From: Marinicella sediminis
GTDB taxonomy: Bacteria; Pseudomonadota; Gammaproteobacteria; Xanthomonadales; Marinicellaceae
DNA: 64,000 nucleotides
Direction of reading: 5' to 3'
NCBI RefSeq assembly: GCF_002000055.1
Contig: NZ_MVBD01000004.1
Location: forward strand, 248,001 to 312,000
In this document: piece after piece, positions 47,902 to 57,002 of the stretch
Layout: each line of letters begins with the position of its first letter
Numbering within the stretch: the stretch's first letter is position 1
Notes under the pieces: model-generated
Database searches by the model: none
The model's input: the letters and a program-made list of their open reading frames with translations, nothing else
Told to the model about the DNA's origin: nothing
Program-made: the position numbers and the translations under genes

Positions 47902-49350
47902 TCAGTTTTGGGTCGCAATGGCATCAACCCGGCCTTTGTGCATGAATAAGCTGCCATATTGGGCAAGCAAACCTTCACCGGCTCCGCCATTGGTGTATTG
48001 GTGCATCGCAAAACCTGTCACCGGCAGGCCTCTGAAGCCCATGCCAGATTCAGGAATCATCAGATTGCTTTCCATAAAGTCCAGCCTTGCCCAGCCATTT
48101 TCTGTGGCATGAGCTATTGATGGGGTGATGAGAGTATAAAAAGGATCTGCCCCCAGCAACCGACTGGAACCGGCTTGTGCAGCGCTTCCCGGTAAAATGA
48201 AAGACAACACATTGGTGACCAAACACAATTGTGGATTCGGAGGCGCTGGTGGGCGAATGCCAACGCCACCTGTAGAGACTGTTTCTTGCTGGGCTTCCCT
48301 GTCAAACATGTCCAGGGTATATTCGTCACAGGACGTCAAACCATTCCAGCGATGGGTAAACGGTGGTTTCGGCTGCCCTGAATTTGTGACCACATGATGG
48401 TGCTTGGTGGGAAACGACAACAACCATTCGGTTTGACCGTTGACAATGGTATCAAGGGCATATTCATTGATGACTTCAGTATTCATGAACAACGCAGAAA
48501 CCGCTTCGTAGCCAGTGCCCCAATCTGAAACCGCCAGGGTACCGTCTGTCAATAACACCCGGGATTGCGTGGTCCCTGAACTGAGGTCCGGTAAAGCAGA
48601 TCCAGGCTCGGTATGCTGGCCATCCTGTTCCCAGAAATTCTGTAGGGCGATGGCATCATATGACACCGAAACCCCTTCGGCCACGTTTACGATAAAAGCC
48701 GAACCAATCAGCCCGCCAGTGGGTGGGTTCAACGCATCAAACTGCCAGCTGCCGGTATTCCAGGACGCGCCGATGGCATTACAATTGTTGGGTATACCAG
48801 ATTGATTGTGGCTGATGTGTGCAGCGGCCTCCCCAGTCAGTTCGCCCAGTTCGAGCGCTTCAAAATATCCAGTCCGCGCCCGCTCCAGACTTTTGTTGCT
48901 GGCAACGCGGTCACCATCGAGCGCAGAAGGCACAAACTTTTCTCCTGTCTTATCCACACGCGGCACGCAACTGGAGTCACCCGATACATGAATGACACTG
49001 GGTTCACCGTTGTGACCTGGCAAGAAAGAAACCGTTGGGCCCAGGGCCCCGGTCCACACATCATAGGCAGCCAAATAGACATTAAAAGACAGCATCATCA
49101 GACCTGCCTGACCCTCACGGAAGCTCACTTTCACCACTTTGGGACGCGCGGTGGTGTTGACCAGCGAATATGCTGTATTGAGGTTATTGTTCACCGTGTA
49201 ATACGGATAAATCAATACCTCTCCTTCACCTTCTGGGTTGATTTGTACGGCTGAAGTAACCATCGACCACAGCAGCATCCAAGCCATCAGTGAACGGCAG
49301 TAAATGTGCTGCCTTTTCCCAATACGGGAACCTTGTAATAATTGTTTCAT
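47902..49350 (-). CDS. Secreted paralogue array member 3 (subfamily A), function unknown
   Basis: A 482-residue exported protein with a hydrophobic signal segment (about 20-35, ending near TSA). It begins the mature part VQINPEGEGEVLIYPYYTVNN. Subfamily A features shared with member 1 are FREG, DVWTG, SNKSLERAR, AAAHISHNQ and FPTKHHHV, with a Pro-rich segment near the C-terminal third. The C-terminal block FTNGGAGEGLLAQYGS and a Gly-Arg-Val near the end are shared with all four. The start overlaps the stop of member 4 by one base (TAATG). Function unknown. Confidence 0.85.
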   Translation of the reverse strand: MKQLLQGSRIGKRQHIYCRSLMAWMLLWSMVTSAVQINPEGEGEVLIYPYYTVNNNLNTAYSLVNTTARPKVVKVSFREGQAGLMMLSFNVYLAAYDVWTGALGPTVSFLPGHNGEPSVIHVSGDSSCVPRVDKTGEKFVPSALDGDRVASNKSLERARTGYFEALELGELTGEAAAHISHNQSGIPNNCNAIGASWNTGSWQFDALNPPTGGLIGSAFIVNVAEGVSVSYDAIALQNFWEQDGQHTEPGSALPDLSSGTTQSRVLLTDGTLAVSDWGTGYEAVSALFMNTEVINEYALDTIVNGQTEWLLSFPTKHHHVVTNSGQPKPPFTHRWNGLTSCDEYTLDMFDREAQQETVSTGGVGIRPPAPPNPQLCLVTNVLSFILPGSAAQAGSSRLLGADPFYTLITPSIAHATENGWARLDFMESNLMIPESGMGFRGLPVTGFAMHQYTNGGAGEGLLAQYGSLFMHKGRVDAIATQN

Positions 49351-50744
49351 TACTCTGCCTCCATCACAGCCACCCGGCCTTTGTGGATAAACAGATTGGC
49401 ATATTGAGCGAGCAAACCCTCACCAGCACCTCCATTACTGAATTGTTGCACCATAAATCCGGTGGCAGGCAATCCCCTGAAGCCTGTCCCATTGACTGGC
49501 ACCATGCCTGGCGATGCCGGAAAACTCAGCACGCCCCAGCCATTTTCTGTAACCCTTGAATCAAAGTATGTGGCTGGTTCAGACAGATTATCAGATCCCA
49601 GAATGGCCGATACTTCATTGGCTGCCGTATAGGGCGGCAGCATCTCAATCACATTAGTGGTCAGGCACAGTTGCGGATCCTCTGGCGGTGGCGGTGGTGG
49701 ATCAGCACAACATTGATATTGGTGTGATGTTGCAGTCTCCCGGTCATACAACATTGCTGTATATTCATCACAGGACTGCACCCCATCCCAGGCCTGGCTG
49801 AATGGTGCCAGAGCAGGACCTTCGGTGTTGGTGTGTAACGTTTTGGTAGGAAAACTCACCACCCATTCGGATTTACCATTGACGAAAGCATCGTACGCAT
49901 ATTCATTGTACAACTCCGCTTTCATCAACACCGCCGATACCGCCTCAATGCCGCTGGACCACTGGCTGACCGCTAAGGTGCCGTCTGCCAATAATACTTT
50001 TGATTCAGCGGTGCCACTGGATAAATCAGGCAACAAACTACCTGGATCAGTAAATACCCCCTGACCATCCCAGAAATCATTCAGTGCAATGGCGTCATAG
50101 GACATCGACAGCCCTTCAGCGACATTGATGATAAAGGCACTGCCAAGCAAGCCACCCTGCGGTTCAGTTGGTTCCTCCAGGGCCCAATCAAGGGTGTCCC
50201 AGGCAGCTTGGATGGCCGTACAGTTTGCCGGTACGCCAACGCCGCCATGATCCACAAAAGCAACAGCATTGCCGGTCAATTCACCCAGTTCCATGACTTG
50301 CATATAACCTTCAGTGGCCCTGGCCAGGCTGCGGTTGGCCGGGTTCAGATCCTCATCGATCACATAAGGCAAAAACTCCTGGCCAGCTTTGTTCAGGTAT
50401 GGGGCACAAGAAGTATCCGGTGTGACATGAACAGCTGTGGGTTCATCCAAATGGCCGACAATGGTCGATTCAGTGGGAACGAGGGCACCGCTCCATACAT
50501 CATAGGGTGACAGATAGACATGAAATGTCAGCACATGCAAACCCGCATCACCCTCATGAAAACTGACTTTGATGGCTTTGGCCTGTTCGGTGGTATTAAC
50601 CACTGTATACATGGTGTTCAGGTAGTTGTTCACGGTGTAGTATGGGTAGATCAGGACCTCACCGAGTCCCCGGTCATTCACATGTACAGCCATCACCCGC
50701 AGTGACAACAACAACAAAACAACTGTTAAAAGGTTTTTATTCAT
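49350..50744 (-). CDS. Secreted paralogue array member 4 (subfamily B), first gene of the array
   Basis: About 464 residues from the ATG at 50744; GGGAGT lies upstream and the protein begins MNKNLLTVVLLLLSL, a signal peptide. Subfamily B features match member 2: DEDLNPANRSLARA, AFVDHG and a Cys-Cys-x-Asp-Pro-Pro segment (CCADPPPPPPEDPQLC). The common array blocks VNNYLNTMYTVVNTTEQ and FSNGGAGEGLLAQYAN are also present. It is the first gene in transcription order, and its stop overlaps the start of member 3. Function unknown. Confidence 0.85.
   Translation of the reverse strand: MNKNLLTVVLLLLSLRVMAVHVNDRGLGEVLIYPYYTVNNYLNTMYTVVNTTEQAKAIKVSFHEGDAGLHVLTFHVYLSPYDVWSGALVPTESTIVGHLDEPTAVHVTPDTSCAPYLNKAGQEFLPYVIDEDLNPANRSLARATEGYMQVMELGELTGNAVAFVDHGGVGVPANCTAIQAAWDTLDWALEEPTEPQGGLLGSAFIINVAEGLSMSYDAIALNDFWDGQGVFTDPGSLLPDLSSGTAESKVLLADGTLAVSQWSSGIEAVSAVLMKAELYNEYAYDAFVNGKSEWVVSFPTKTLHTNTEGPALAPFSQAWDGVQSCDEYTAMLYDRETATSHQYQCCADPPPPPPEDPQLCLTTNVIEMLPPYTAANEVSAILGSDNLSEPATYFDSRVTENGWGVLSFPASPGMVPVNGTGFRGLPATGFMVQQFSNGGAGEGLLAQYANLFIHKGRVAVMEAE
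50315..50348 (-). repeat. 34-base segment identical to 47204-47237
   Basis: Same bases as in paralogue 2, on the same strand, about 3.1 kb away. Confidence 0.85.
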
Positions 50745-50939
50745 TACGATACTCCCTGTCTTGACTGATCGAGTCAACTGCAAACCAAAACTGGTTTGAA
50801 TCAATGGATATGCAAAGTCAGCAGACCCAAAGACCTGCGACCAAAGTCACCCATGTTTTGCACAGGGTGACAGTTCATAACATAGCATTTATCGCATTAA
50901 AATTTTGTTCACATTCCACTTGTTTTGGGTTGTACCTGA

Positions 50940-53300
50940 TCATTTTTTGGCTTTTTTAAAGGCATCGGCCAAGGCACCTGCGAAGGCACCCTGGGGTGCA
51001 CTGCTTTGCCGCCGGGGTGACCGTTGTTGGCGATGATTCTTCGCAGGCTTGCCTGTGGACTTGCGGTCACCGCCCCTGGCTGCCTTACCATCACCTGATT
51101 TGGCACTGAGGGAAATGCGCTTTCTGTTCGCATCCACCTCCAATACCCGCACCTTGATGACCTGACCGGCTTTGACCACATCTGCCGGATCTTTGACGTA
51201 CTGATCAGCCAGTTCTGATATGTGTACCAGACCATCCTGGTGAACACCAATATCCACAAAGGCGCCAAAGGCGGTGACATTGGTGACCACCCCTTCCAGG
51301 CGCATGCCCACTGCCAGGTCTTTGATCTCATGAACCTGTTCGTCAAACCGGGCAGTTTTGAATTCACCTCGCGGATCACGTCCCGGCTTTTTCAATTCCT
51401 CGATGACGTCTTTGATGGTGGCCACGCCAAACTGGTCATTGGCAAAATCACGGGGATTGAGCTGACTCAATGGCCCCATTTGCCCGATGACTTGTTCAAT
51501 CTGGCTGTCCATGTGCTCCAGCATGCTCTTCACCAAAGGATAGGCTTCCGGGTGCACGGCTGATTGATCCAGTGGTTGGTCGCCACCCCGAATGCGCAAA
51601 AAACCCGCGCATTGCTCGAACATTTTTTCGCCCAGGCGACTGACTTTCAGCAACTGTTTGCGGTTGGTGAAACTGCCATTGGCATTGCGGTAATTGACGA
51701 TTTCCTGAGCCACAGAATCGCTGACACCAGCCACGTATTTCAACAGTGGTGCGGAAGCGGTGTTGACATCCACCCCGACTTTATTCACACAGTCCTCGAC
51801 ACAATCTCCCAACGCTTTGCTCAATTGGGCCTGGTTAACATCATGCTGGTATTGACCAACTCCAATGGCCTTGGGATCAATTTTCACCAACTCTGCCAGA
51901 GGATCCTGTAACCTTCGGGCAATTGACACCGCCCCACGATAGGATACGTCCAGATCAGGAAACTCAGCAGCCGCCAATGCCGAGGCTGAATACACCGATG
52001 CACCGGCTTCAGAAACCATGATTTTCTGGGCCCTGATATCGCTGTTTTGTTTGAGCAATTCTGCAGCCAACTGGTCGGTCTCTCTGGAGGCCGTGCCATT
52101 GCCAATAGCGATCAGTTTAACCCCGTGCTTTACACACATTTTAATCAGGGTTTGCTTGGCTTGTTCCCATTGTTTTTGAGGTGCATGAGGATAAATCACT
52201 GCGGTATCCAGCAATTTGCCGTTGTCATCCACCACCACGGTTTTAACCCCGGTACGGAATCCAGGATCCAGTCCCAAAGTCACCTGCCCACCGGCCGGAG
52301 CCGCCAACAACAGGTCTTTGAGGTTGCGGTTAAAAATCTGAATGGCGGCTTCATCCGATTGTTCGCGCAACACATTAAACAATTGCAGATTCAACTTGAG
52401 CAACAATTTGGCTTTCCAGGCCAGCTCAGTGGTTCGCTTCAACCAATCAGAAGACTCAATGTCCCAGCCGGTGCGTTTAACCAATCGGCCGATGGCCGGA
52501 TGAATGGTTGTGTGTTCGTTCAATACATCACGATGATCAATGTTGACACTGAGCACGCCTTCATTGCGACCACGCAACAAAGCCAGCATGCGATGCGAAG
52601 GTATCTTGCTCACCGCTTCTGAAAAGTCAAAATAATCGGTAAAGCGACTGGCTTTTTTCTCTGTTTCCTGCCCCTTGATCACTTGAGCAATCACCACCCC
52701 CTGCTCCCATAACCATTCCCGCAACTCCTGTATCAGATCGGCGTCTTCTGCCAAATCTTCCAGGGCAATGTGCCGGGCACCTTCTAATGCAGCGGCCACA
52801 TCGGCCACCTCTTTCTCAGCATCAACATAATCTGTGGCCAGCTGCTGTTCATCGGCTTTGGTGTCTGCGATGATGGCAGCCAGTAAAGGTTCCAGTCCGG
52901 CCTGTCTGGCTTTTTGCGCCTTGGTCTGACGTTTTTTCTTGTAAGGCAGGTACAGGTCCTCCAGGCGCGTTTTGGTCTCTGCTGCCATGATTGATTGTTT
53001 CAATCCCTCGGTCAGCTTACCTTGCTCATCAATCGCTTTGATGATGGACTCCCGACGGTCATCCAACTCGCGCAAATAACCCAATCGCTCTTCCAGCTGT
53101 CGCAGTTGGGTGTCATCCAGACCACCGGTCACTTCTTTGCGGTAACGGGCAATGAATGGGACTGTATCGCCACCATCCAATAACTCGACGGCGCTGGCTA
53201 TTTGCTGGGTTTTGGCATTGATTTCTGCCGCAATGATGTTCACATGTTTGCTGTTGGCCACAATCAGATCTCTTTTGTTTGATTTGAAAAAGCCGGGCAT
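50940..53300 (-). CDS. tex: Tex-family transcription accessory / RNA-binding protein
   Basis: A 786-residue protein like E. coli YhgF (773). The N-terminal TVPFIARYRKEVTGGLDD block, a YqgF/RNase-H-like domain (GLDPGFRTGVKTVVVD, about 345-480), a helix-hairpin-helix region (VNTASAPLLKYVAGVSDSVA) and an S1 domain (about 655-725, GMRLEGVVTNVTAFGAFVDI) are in the usual order. A long basic tail (from about 728) ends the protein. Tex affects transcription and RNA; exact role unclear. Confidence 0.95.
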   Translation of the reverse strand: MPGFFKSNKRDLIVANSKHVNIIAAEINAKTQQIASAVELLDGGDTVPFIARYRKEVTGGLDDTQLRQLEERLGYLRELDDRRESIIKAIDEQGKLTEGLKQSIMAAETKTRLEDLYLPYKKKRQTKAQKARQAGLEPLLAAIIADTKADEQQLATDYVDAEKEVADVAAALEGARHIALEDLAEDADLIQELREWLWEQGVVIAQVIKGQETEKKASRFTDYFDFSEAVSKIPSHRMLALLRGRNEGVLSVNIDHRDVLNEHTTIHPAIGRLVKRTGWDIESSDWLKRTTELAWKAKLLLKLNLQLFNVLREQSDEAAIQIFNRNLKDLLLAAPAGGQVTLGLDPGFRTGVKTVVVDDNGKLLDTAVIYPHAPQKQWEQAKQTLIKMCVKHGVKLIAIGNGTASRETDQLAAELLKQNSDIRAQKIMVSEAGASVYSASALAAAEFPDLDVSYRGAVSIARRLQDPLAELVKIDPKAIGVGQYQHDVNQAQLSKALGDCVEDCVNKVGVDVNTASAPLLKYVAGVSDSVAQEIVNYRNANGSFTNRKQLLKVSRLGEKMFEQCAGFLRIRGGDQPLDQSAVHPEAYPLVKSMLEHMDSQIEQVIGQMGPLSQLNPRDFANDQFGVATIKDVIEELKKPGRDPRGEFKTARFDEQVHEIKDLAVGMRLEGVVTNVTAFGAFVDIGVHQDGLVHISELADQYVKDPADVVKAGQVIKVRVLEVDANRKRISLSAKSGDGKAARGGDRKSTGKPAKNHRQQRSPRRQSSAPQGAFAGALADAFKKAKK

Positions 53301-53323
53301 TTTAGCATGCCATGATCACAACG

Positions 53324-54247
53324 TCATAACGGGATTTTTATCCCCTTCTCTGCCACTTTGAAACCTGCCGCCCTGACCTGCTCAGCAGCCTCGCTCTGTG
53401 GGTTGATCAGGGGGTTACTGTGATTAAAGTGAATGAAGAACACCTTGCTTTTTTCCGCTGCAGGCAAGTCTTTGAACAAAGCCATGCTTTCGGTGACAAA
53501 CGGATGTGGGATTTCACTCATGTCCCGGTTAGGGATTTCACCATTGGCATAAAACGTCGCATCCAGAAAAGCCACATCTACCGCCTTGATTTCAGCCGTG
53601 ATCTCACGTTCCCATAAATGCCATTTATCAATGTCGGGGATGAACAACACCTTCTGGTTCGGCCCGCTGATGACAAACCCCACGGTCTCAGTGAATTCAT
53701 CCCGGTGCGGGACCAACAGGGGTCTGACGGTGATGTTGGGTGTCAGATGAATTGGCTGATTGGCGGTCAGGTCTTTCAGGGTGATGTTTTTCAGATTGAC
53801 CAACTGGCTCCATGGGCCATTGCTTTGCAGGTATTGTTTGAAGCGCGGCATGACGTAGACAGGTGTTTCCCGGGTACCCGCTGCTTCACGGCCGAAATGC
53901 ATCAGGCCTGTGTAGTGCCCCATGTGACCGTGGGTCAGCAACACCCCTGTCAGCGCATAATCACCATCAGGTGCCAGGGTGTGCAGGGCATACATTTGTT
54001 CGCGGATATCGGGAGTGGCTTCAAACAGGAATTTTTGCCGGTGTTGATGATCGACCAGCGCCAGTGAAGTGGCAAATTTGCGTTGTCTGGGTTCTTGCCA
54101 GCCAGGCATGCAATGTTGCTGGTAGCAATTCATTTGCGGGTAACCGGCATCTTGAGCGACGCCCAATACATGCAGGGATACCAGTCCATCTTTGTCCGCC
54201 TGTGCCTGACCAATCAATACCATCAGCAATAAATAGATTTTCTTCAT
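53324..54247 (-). CDS. Secreted PqqB-like MBL-fold hydrolase
   Basis: About 307 residues from the Met at 54247 (MKKIYLLLMVLIGQAQA signal peptide). PqqB-like features are LGVAQDAGYPQMNC, the Cys-x-x-x-x-x-His region (NCYQQHCMPGW), and the metal-site segment THGHMGHYTG, where Asp of the usual HxHxDH is Gly. No pqq gene is near, and the signal peptide is unlike PqqB itself, so it is more likely a PqqB-related hydrolase than a PQQ biosynthesis protein. Substrate unknown. Confidence 0.83.
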   Translation of the reverse strand: MKKIYLLLMVLIGQAQADKDGLVSLHVLGVAQDAGYPQMNCYQQHCMPGWQEPRQRKFATSLALVDHQHRQKFLFEATPDIREQMYALHTLAPDGDYALTGVLLTHGHMGHYTGLMHFGREAAGTRETPVYVMPRFKQYLQSNGPWSQLVNLKNITLKDLTANQPIHLTPNITVRPLLVPHRDEFTETVGFVISGPNQKVLFIPDIDKWHLWEREITAEIKAVDVAFLDATFYANGEIPNRDMSEIPHPFVTESMALFKDLPAAEKSKVFFIHFNHSNPLINPQSEAAEQVRAAGFKVAEKGIKIPL

Positions 54248-54379
54248 AACCGAAACCTCTTTGCCCGTGAGTGAATGAGGCATCTTAGCATGAGACAGGC
54301 CATTAAAAAAATGACCTCTGGGGTTCGTTTCAAGGGCCAATGTGTGTCACAATCATTGTTTTCAAACTGGGCAAGAACA

Positions 54380-55015
54380 ATGAAAAACTGGTTTTTAAAA
54401 CCATTGCTTAAGGGCGCCTTGGTGACCATTCCAGTATTGGTCACCATTTGGGTGATATGGAGCCTGGTCAAATGGATTGATGGCCTGGGCAAAAAAGCCC
54501 TGGAACCGATACTGTTGGATCACCTGTTGTTTCCCGGCAGTGGACTGTTGATCATGGTGGTTTTGCTGGTGATGGTGGGCCTGTTGTTTCAATTCAACTT
54601 CATCAATTGGGTGTTCCGCCGGGTTGAAGGGTCTTTGCTGCAGTTCCCCCTGGTCAAAACCGTTTATTCTGCGGTCAAGGACCTGGCCGGTATGTTTGAC
54701 AACAGTCAGCAAAAAGGCCAGCAAGTGGTACTGGTGGACATGAGCAACAGCGGCCTGGGCCATTTGGTGGGTATGGTCACCAACGATGATTTACCGGCTG
54801 CTTTTAATGACCTCAAACCAGTCAACAGTGAGGAGCCACCCCTGGTGGCGGTGTATCTGCCAATGAGTTATATGGTGGGTGGCTACACCATTCTGATCAG
54901 GCGTGATCTGGTTCGTCCGATCAACATGACTTTTGAGGAAGCCATGCGCTTTGCCATGACCGCGGGTGTATCGAAACAAGCGGTTGAAGAATCGGCTTCC
55001 GAAGGACCGCCATAA
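54380..55015 (+). CDS. DUF502 family membrane protein
   Basis: About 211 residues from the ATG at 54380 (MKNWFLKPLLKGALVTIPVL). Two N-terminal membrane helices (about 12-33 and 50-75), then the DUF502 signature with FPLVKTVYSAVKDLAGMF and YLPMSYMVGGYTILI. Function unknown, although these proteins are widespread. The frame is open further upstream, but that part lacks similarity. It is divergent from the PqqB-like gene. An LTA-synthase-like gene follows 46 bases later. Confidence 0.9.
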   Translation: MKNWFLKPLLKGALVTIPVLVTIWVIWSLVKWIDGLGKKALEPILLDHLLFPGSGLLIMVVLLVMVGLLFQFNFINWVFRRVEGSLLQFPLVKTVYSAVKDLAGMFDNSQQKGQQVVLVDMSNSGLGHLVGMVTNDDLPAAFNDLKPVNSEEPPLVAVYLPMSYMVGGYTILIRRDLVRPINMTFEEAMRFAMTAGVSKQAVEESASEGPP

Positions 55016-55061
55016 CCAATTACCTTGAGCCGATTTTATTGACATAACCCACCCAAGAATC

Positions 55062-56942
55062 ATGAAACTCACAATCAGACAACTGAGTGTCACCGGCATA
55101 CTGGCTTTGATCTCGCTGGCCTTGCTTGTGGCCATATCTTACGAGTTACTCATGGGCAATGTTTTTGACCATGCGAGGGGCTTCTTGGCTCCCAGATTCT
55201 GGGTGCATGAAACCCTGGCCCTGACATTGGTTTTTATCAGCCTGGTGATTTTGACCGGAAATTTGCTCAAAGCCTGGTTATACAGTTTGTTGTTGTTGTG
55301 TCTGTTTCTCATGATCAACAATGAAAAGGTCATGGTCTTCGAAACCATATTCATGCCAGCTGACTTCATTTACATGACTGAAGCCATTCTGGCCTGGGAT
55401 GCCCTCAAGTCATATTGGCTGCCATTGACAGCCGTTACAACGCTGCTGGTTGTGTGGATCTATTTTTGCGCCAAAATATCTGTGCTCTCAGTCAGCAACA
55501 AACACCGCTGGGTTTTACTGGCGATGTGTTGTGTGTTGCTGGTAACAGTCAGGGTGTTTGACGATGAGCTCAAGAAGAAGCTGCGCTCTTATCAGTTCAA
55601 GGAAACCGATTCTCACATGATCAGACATGCCATGAAAAATGGTTTTCTCAGTGTATTTGTACTGAATGTGCTGTTGCCCGAAAAGGCCATCGAGCCACCC
55701 GGTTATTCAGCCAGCACCATGAATGCGCTGATCGAAAAATACACTTCCGGGCATTCTAAATCCACCAACGGTAACAAACCTGATGTGATCATATTTTTTA
55801 TTGAAGCCTTCACTGACCCGCTTCAATCCGGCTTAAAAACCACCCAAGATCCAATTCCTCATTTCAGACACCTGAGCACAATGCATGCATCAGGCCATAC
55901 CCTGGCACCAGTGATTGGCGGACGTTCAGCCAATTCAGAATTTGAGTTACTCAGTGGCATGAGTATGCGATTCCTCAATCGGTTCTCAATTCCATACATT
56001 GATCACCTGAATCGCCCGATCGATGGTTTACCCCAAATGTTTCGTAGGCTGGGCTACCAGACACATGCCATTCATGTTGCCAGCCTGGCATTTTTTAATT
56101 ACCTGACAGCCTATCCTAATCTTGGCTTTGAGTTTATTTCAACCATCAGAAATCATCCCGACAGTCAATTAGATGTGGCTCGCAGGTTTCCTGATGAGGA
56201 CTCTCTGGTAAACAGAATCATTGCCACCACCGAGCAACACAATGGACCACATTTCATCTTTGCATTCCCCAATTCAACCCACGGTTTTTGGGACTACCCT
56301 CAATACCTTGAATCTGATCTCGATGTCATCGATCCCAATTTTGGTCATGCCAGGGATGCCGTCAAAACCTACATCAACGCCCTGCAAAAAGCAGATCTGG
56401 CCATTCATAAGCTGATCACCCACTACGCACAGGTTGATCGTGAAACCATCGTGCTGATTCTTGGAGACCATTACCCAAACATCATTCCATACCTGAGCAA
56501 TAACCTGAAACACCAAAAAAACCTCAATGGACCATTACAGGTTCCTGATGATTTAAACGACCTGGACTTCTATAAATACATGAGAACCCACCATCCTGAA
56601 GTGTTTCATGTCGCATTGCACAAAGTACCTTATGTGATGTGGACCAACTTCAGCAATGATGCCGAGCAGCTTGATGTCAGCATGAACCTGTTACATCAGA
56701 GAATCCTCCAAGCTGTACCAGCACAAAGAAGCCCATTTCAACAGCTCAATCACCAATTATTTAATCAAATGCCTGAATTTTCGATCGTGGTTAACCACGC
56801 TGGCCTTTTTCAAATGAATGTCCCGGATCAGCTCAGGGAACTGGTCGATGACTTTCAATTGTTTCAGTATGACATGCTGCATGGTGACAATCATTACGCC
56901 GAATGGTTGGCCAATAGCAGTTGGCAGGAACCCGCACGCTGA
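55062..56942 (+). CDS. LTA synthase-family membrane sulfatase
   Basis: A 626-residue protein with five N-terminal membrane segments (to about residue 170), then a sulfatase-fold domain (about 245-525). The nucleophile position is Ser in VIGGRSANSEFELLSGM; most relatives have Thr there. Metal-site segments DVIIFFIEAFTD and LILGDHYPN, and the NSTHGFWD motif, are kept. In Gram-negatives such proteins transfer phosphoglycerol or phosphoethanolamine groups to glycans or lipids. The substrate here is unknown. Confidence 0.88.
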   Translation: MKLTIRQLSVTGILALISLALLVAISYELLMGNVFDHARGFLAPRFWVHETLALTLVFISLVILTGNLLKAWLYSLLLLCLFLMINNEKVMVFETIFMPADFIYMTEAILAWDALKSYWLPLTAVTTLLVVWIYFCAKISVLSVSNKHRWVLLAMCCVLLVTVRVFDDELKKKLRSYQFKETDSHMIRHAMKNGFLSVFVLNVLLPEKAIEPPGYSASTMNALIEKYTSGHSKSTNGNKPDVIIFFIEAFTDPLQSGLKTTQDPIPHFRHLSTMHASGHTLAPVIGGRSANSEFELLSGMSMRFLNRFSIPYIDHLNRPIDGLPQMFRRLGYQTHAIHVASLAFFNYLTAYPNLGFEFISTIRNHPDSQLDVARRFPDEDSLVNRIIATTEQHNGPHFIFAFPNSTHGFWDYPQYLESDLDVIDPNFGHARDAVKTYINALQKADLAIHKLITHYAQVDRETIVLILGDHYPNIIPYLSNNLKHQKNLNGPLQVPDDLNDLDFYKYMRTHHPEVFHVALHKVPYVMWTNFSNDAEQLDVSMNLLHQRILQAVPAQRSPFQQLNHQLFNQMPEFSIVVNHAGLFQMNVPDQLRELVDDFQLFQYDMLHGDNHYAEWLANSSWQEPAR

Positions 56943-57002
56943 TGTAGACAGTGGTGGGGTCATCAAGTATCATGCCGTTATCTCAATTACCAGACGAGTC
57001 AT

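Noticed and set aside
47902..50744. The array as a toxin, CDI or phage tail module
   Set aside because: No immunity-like small genes, transporters, toxin domains or phage genes are beside it.
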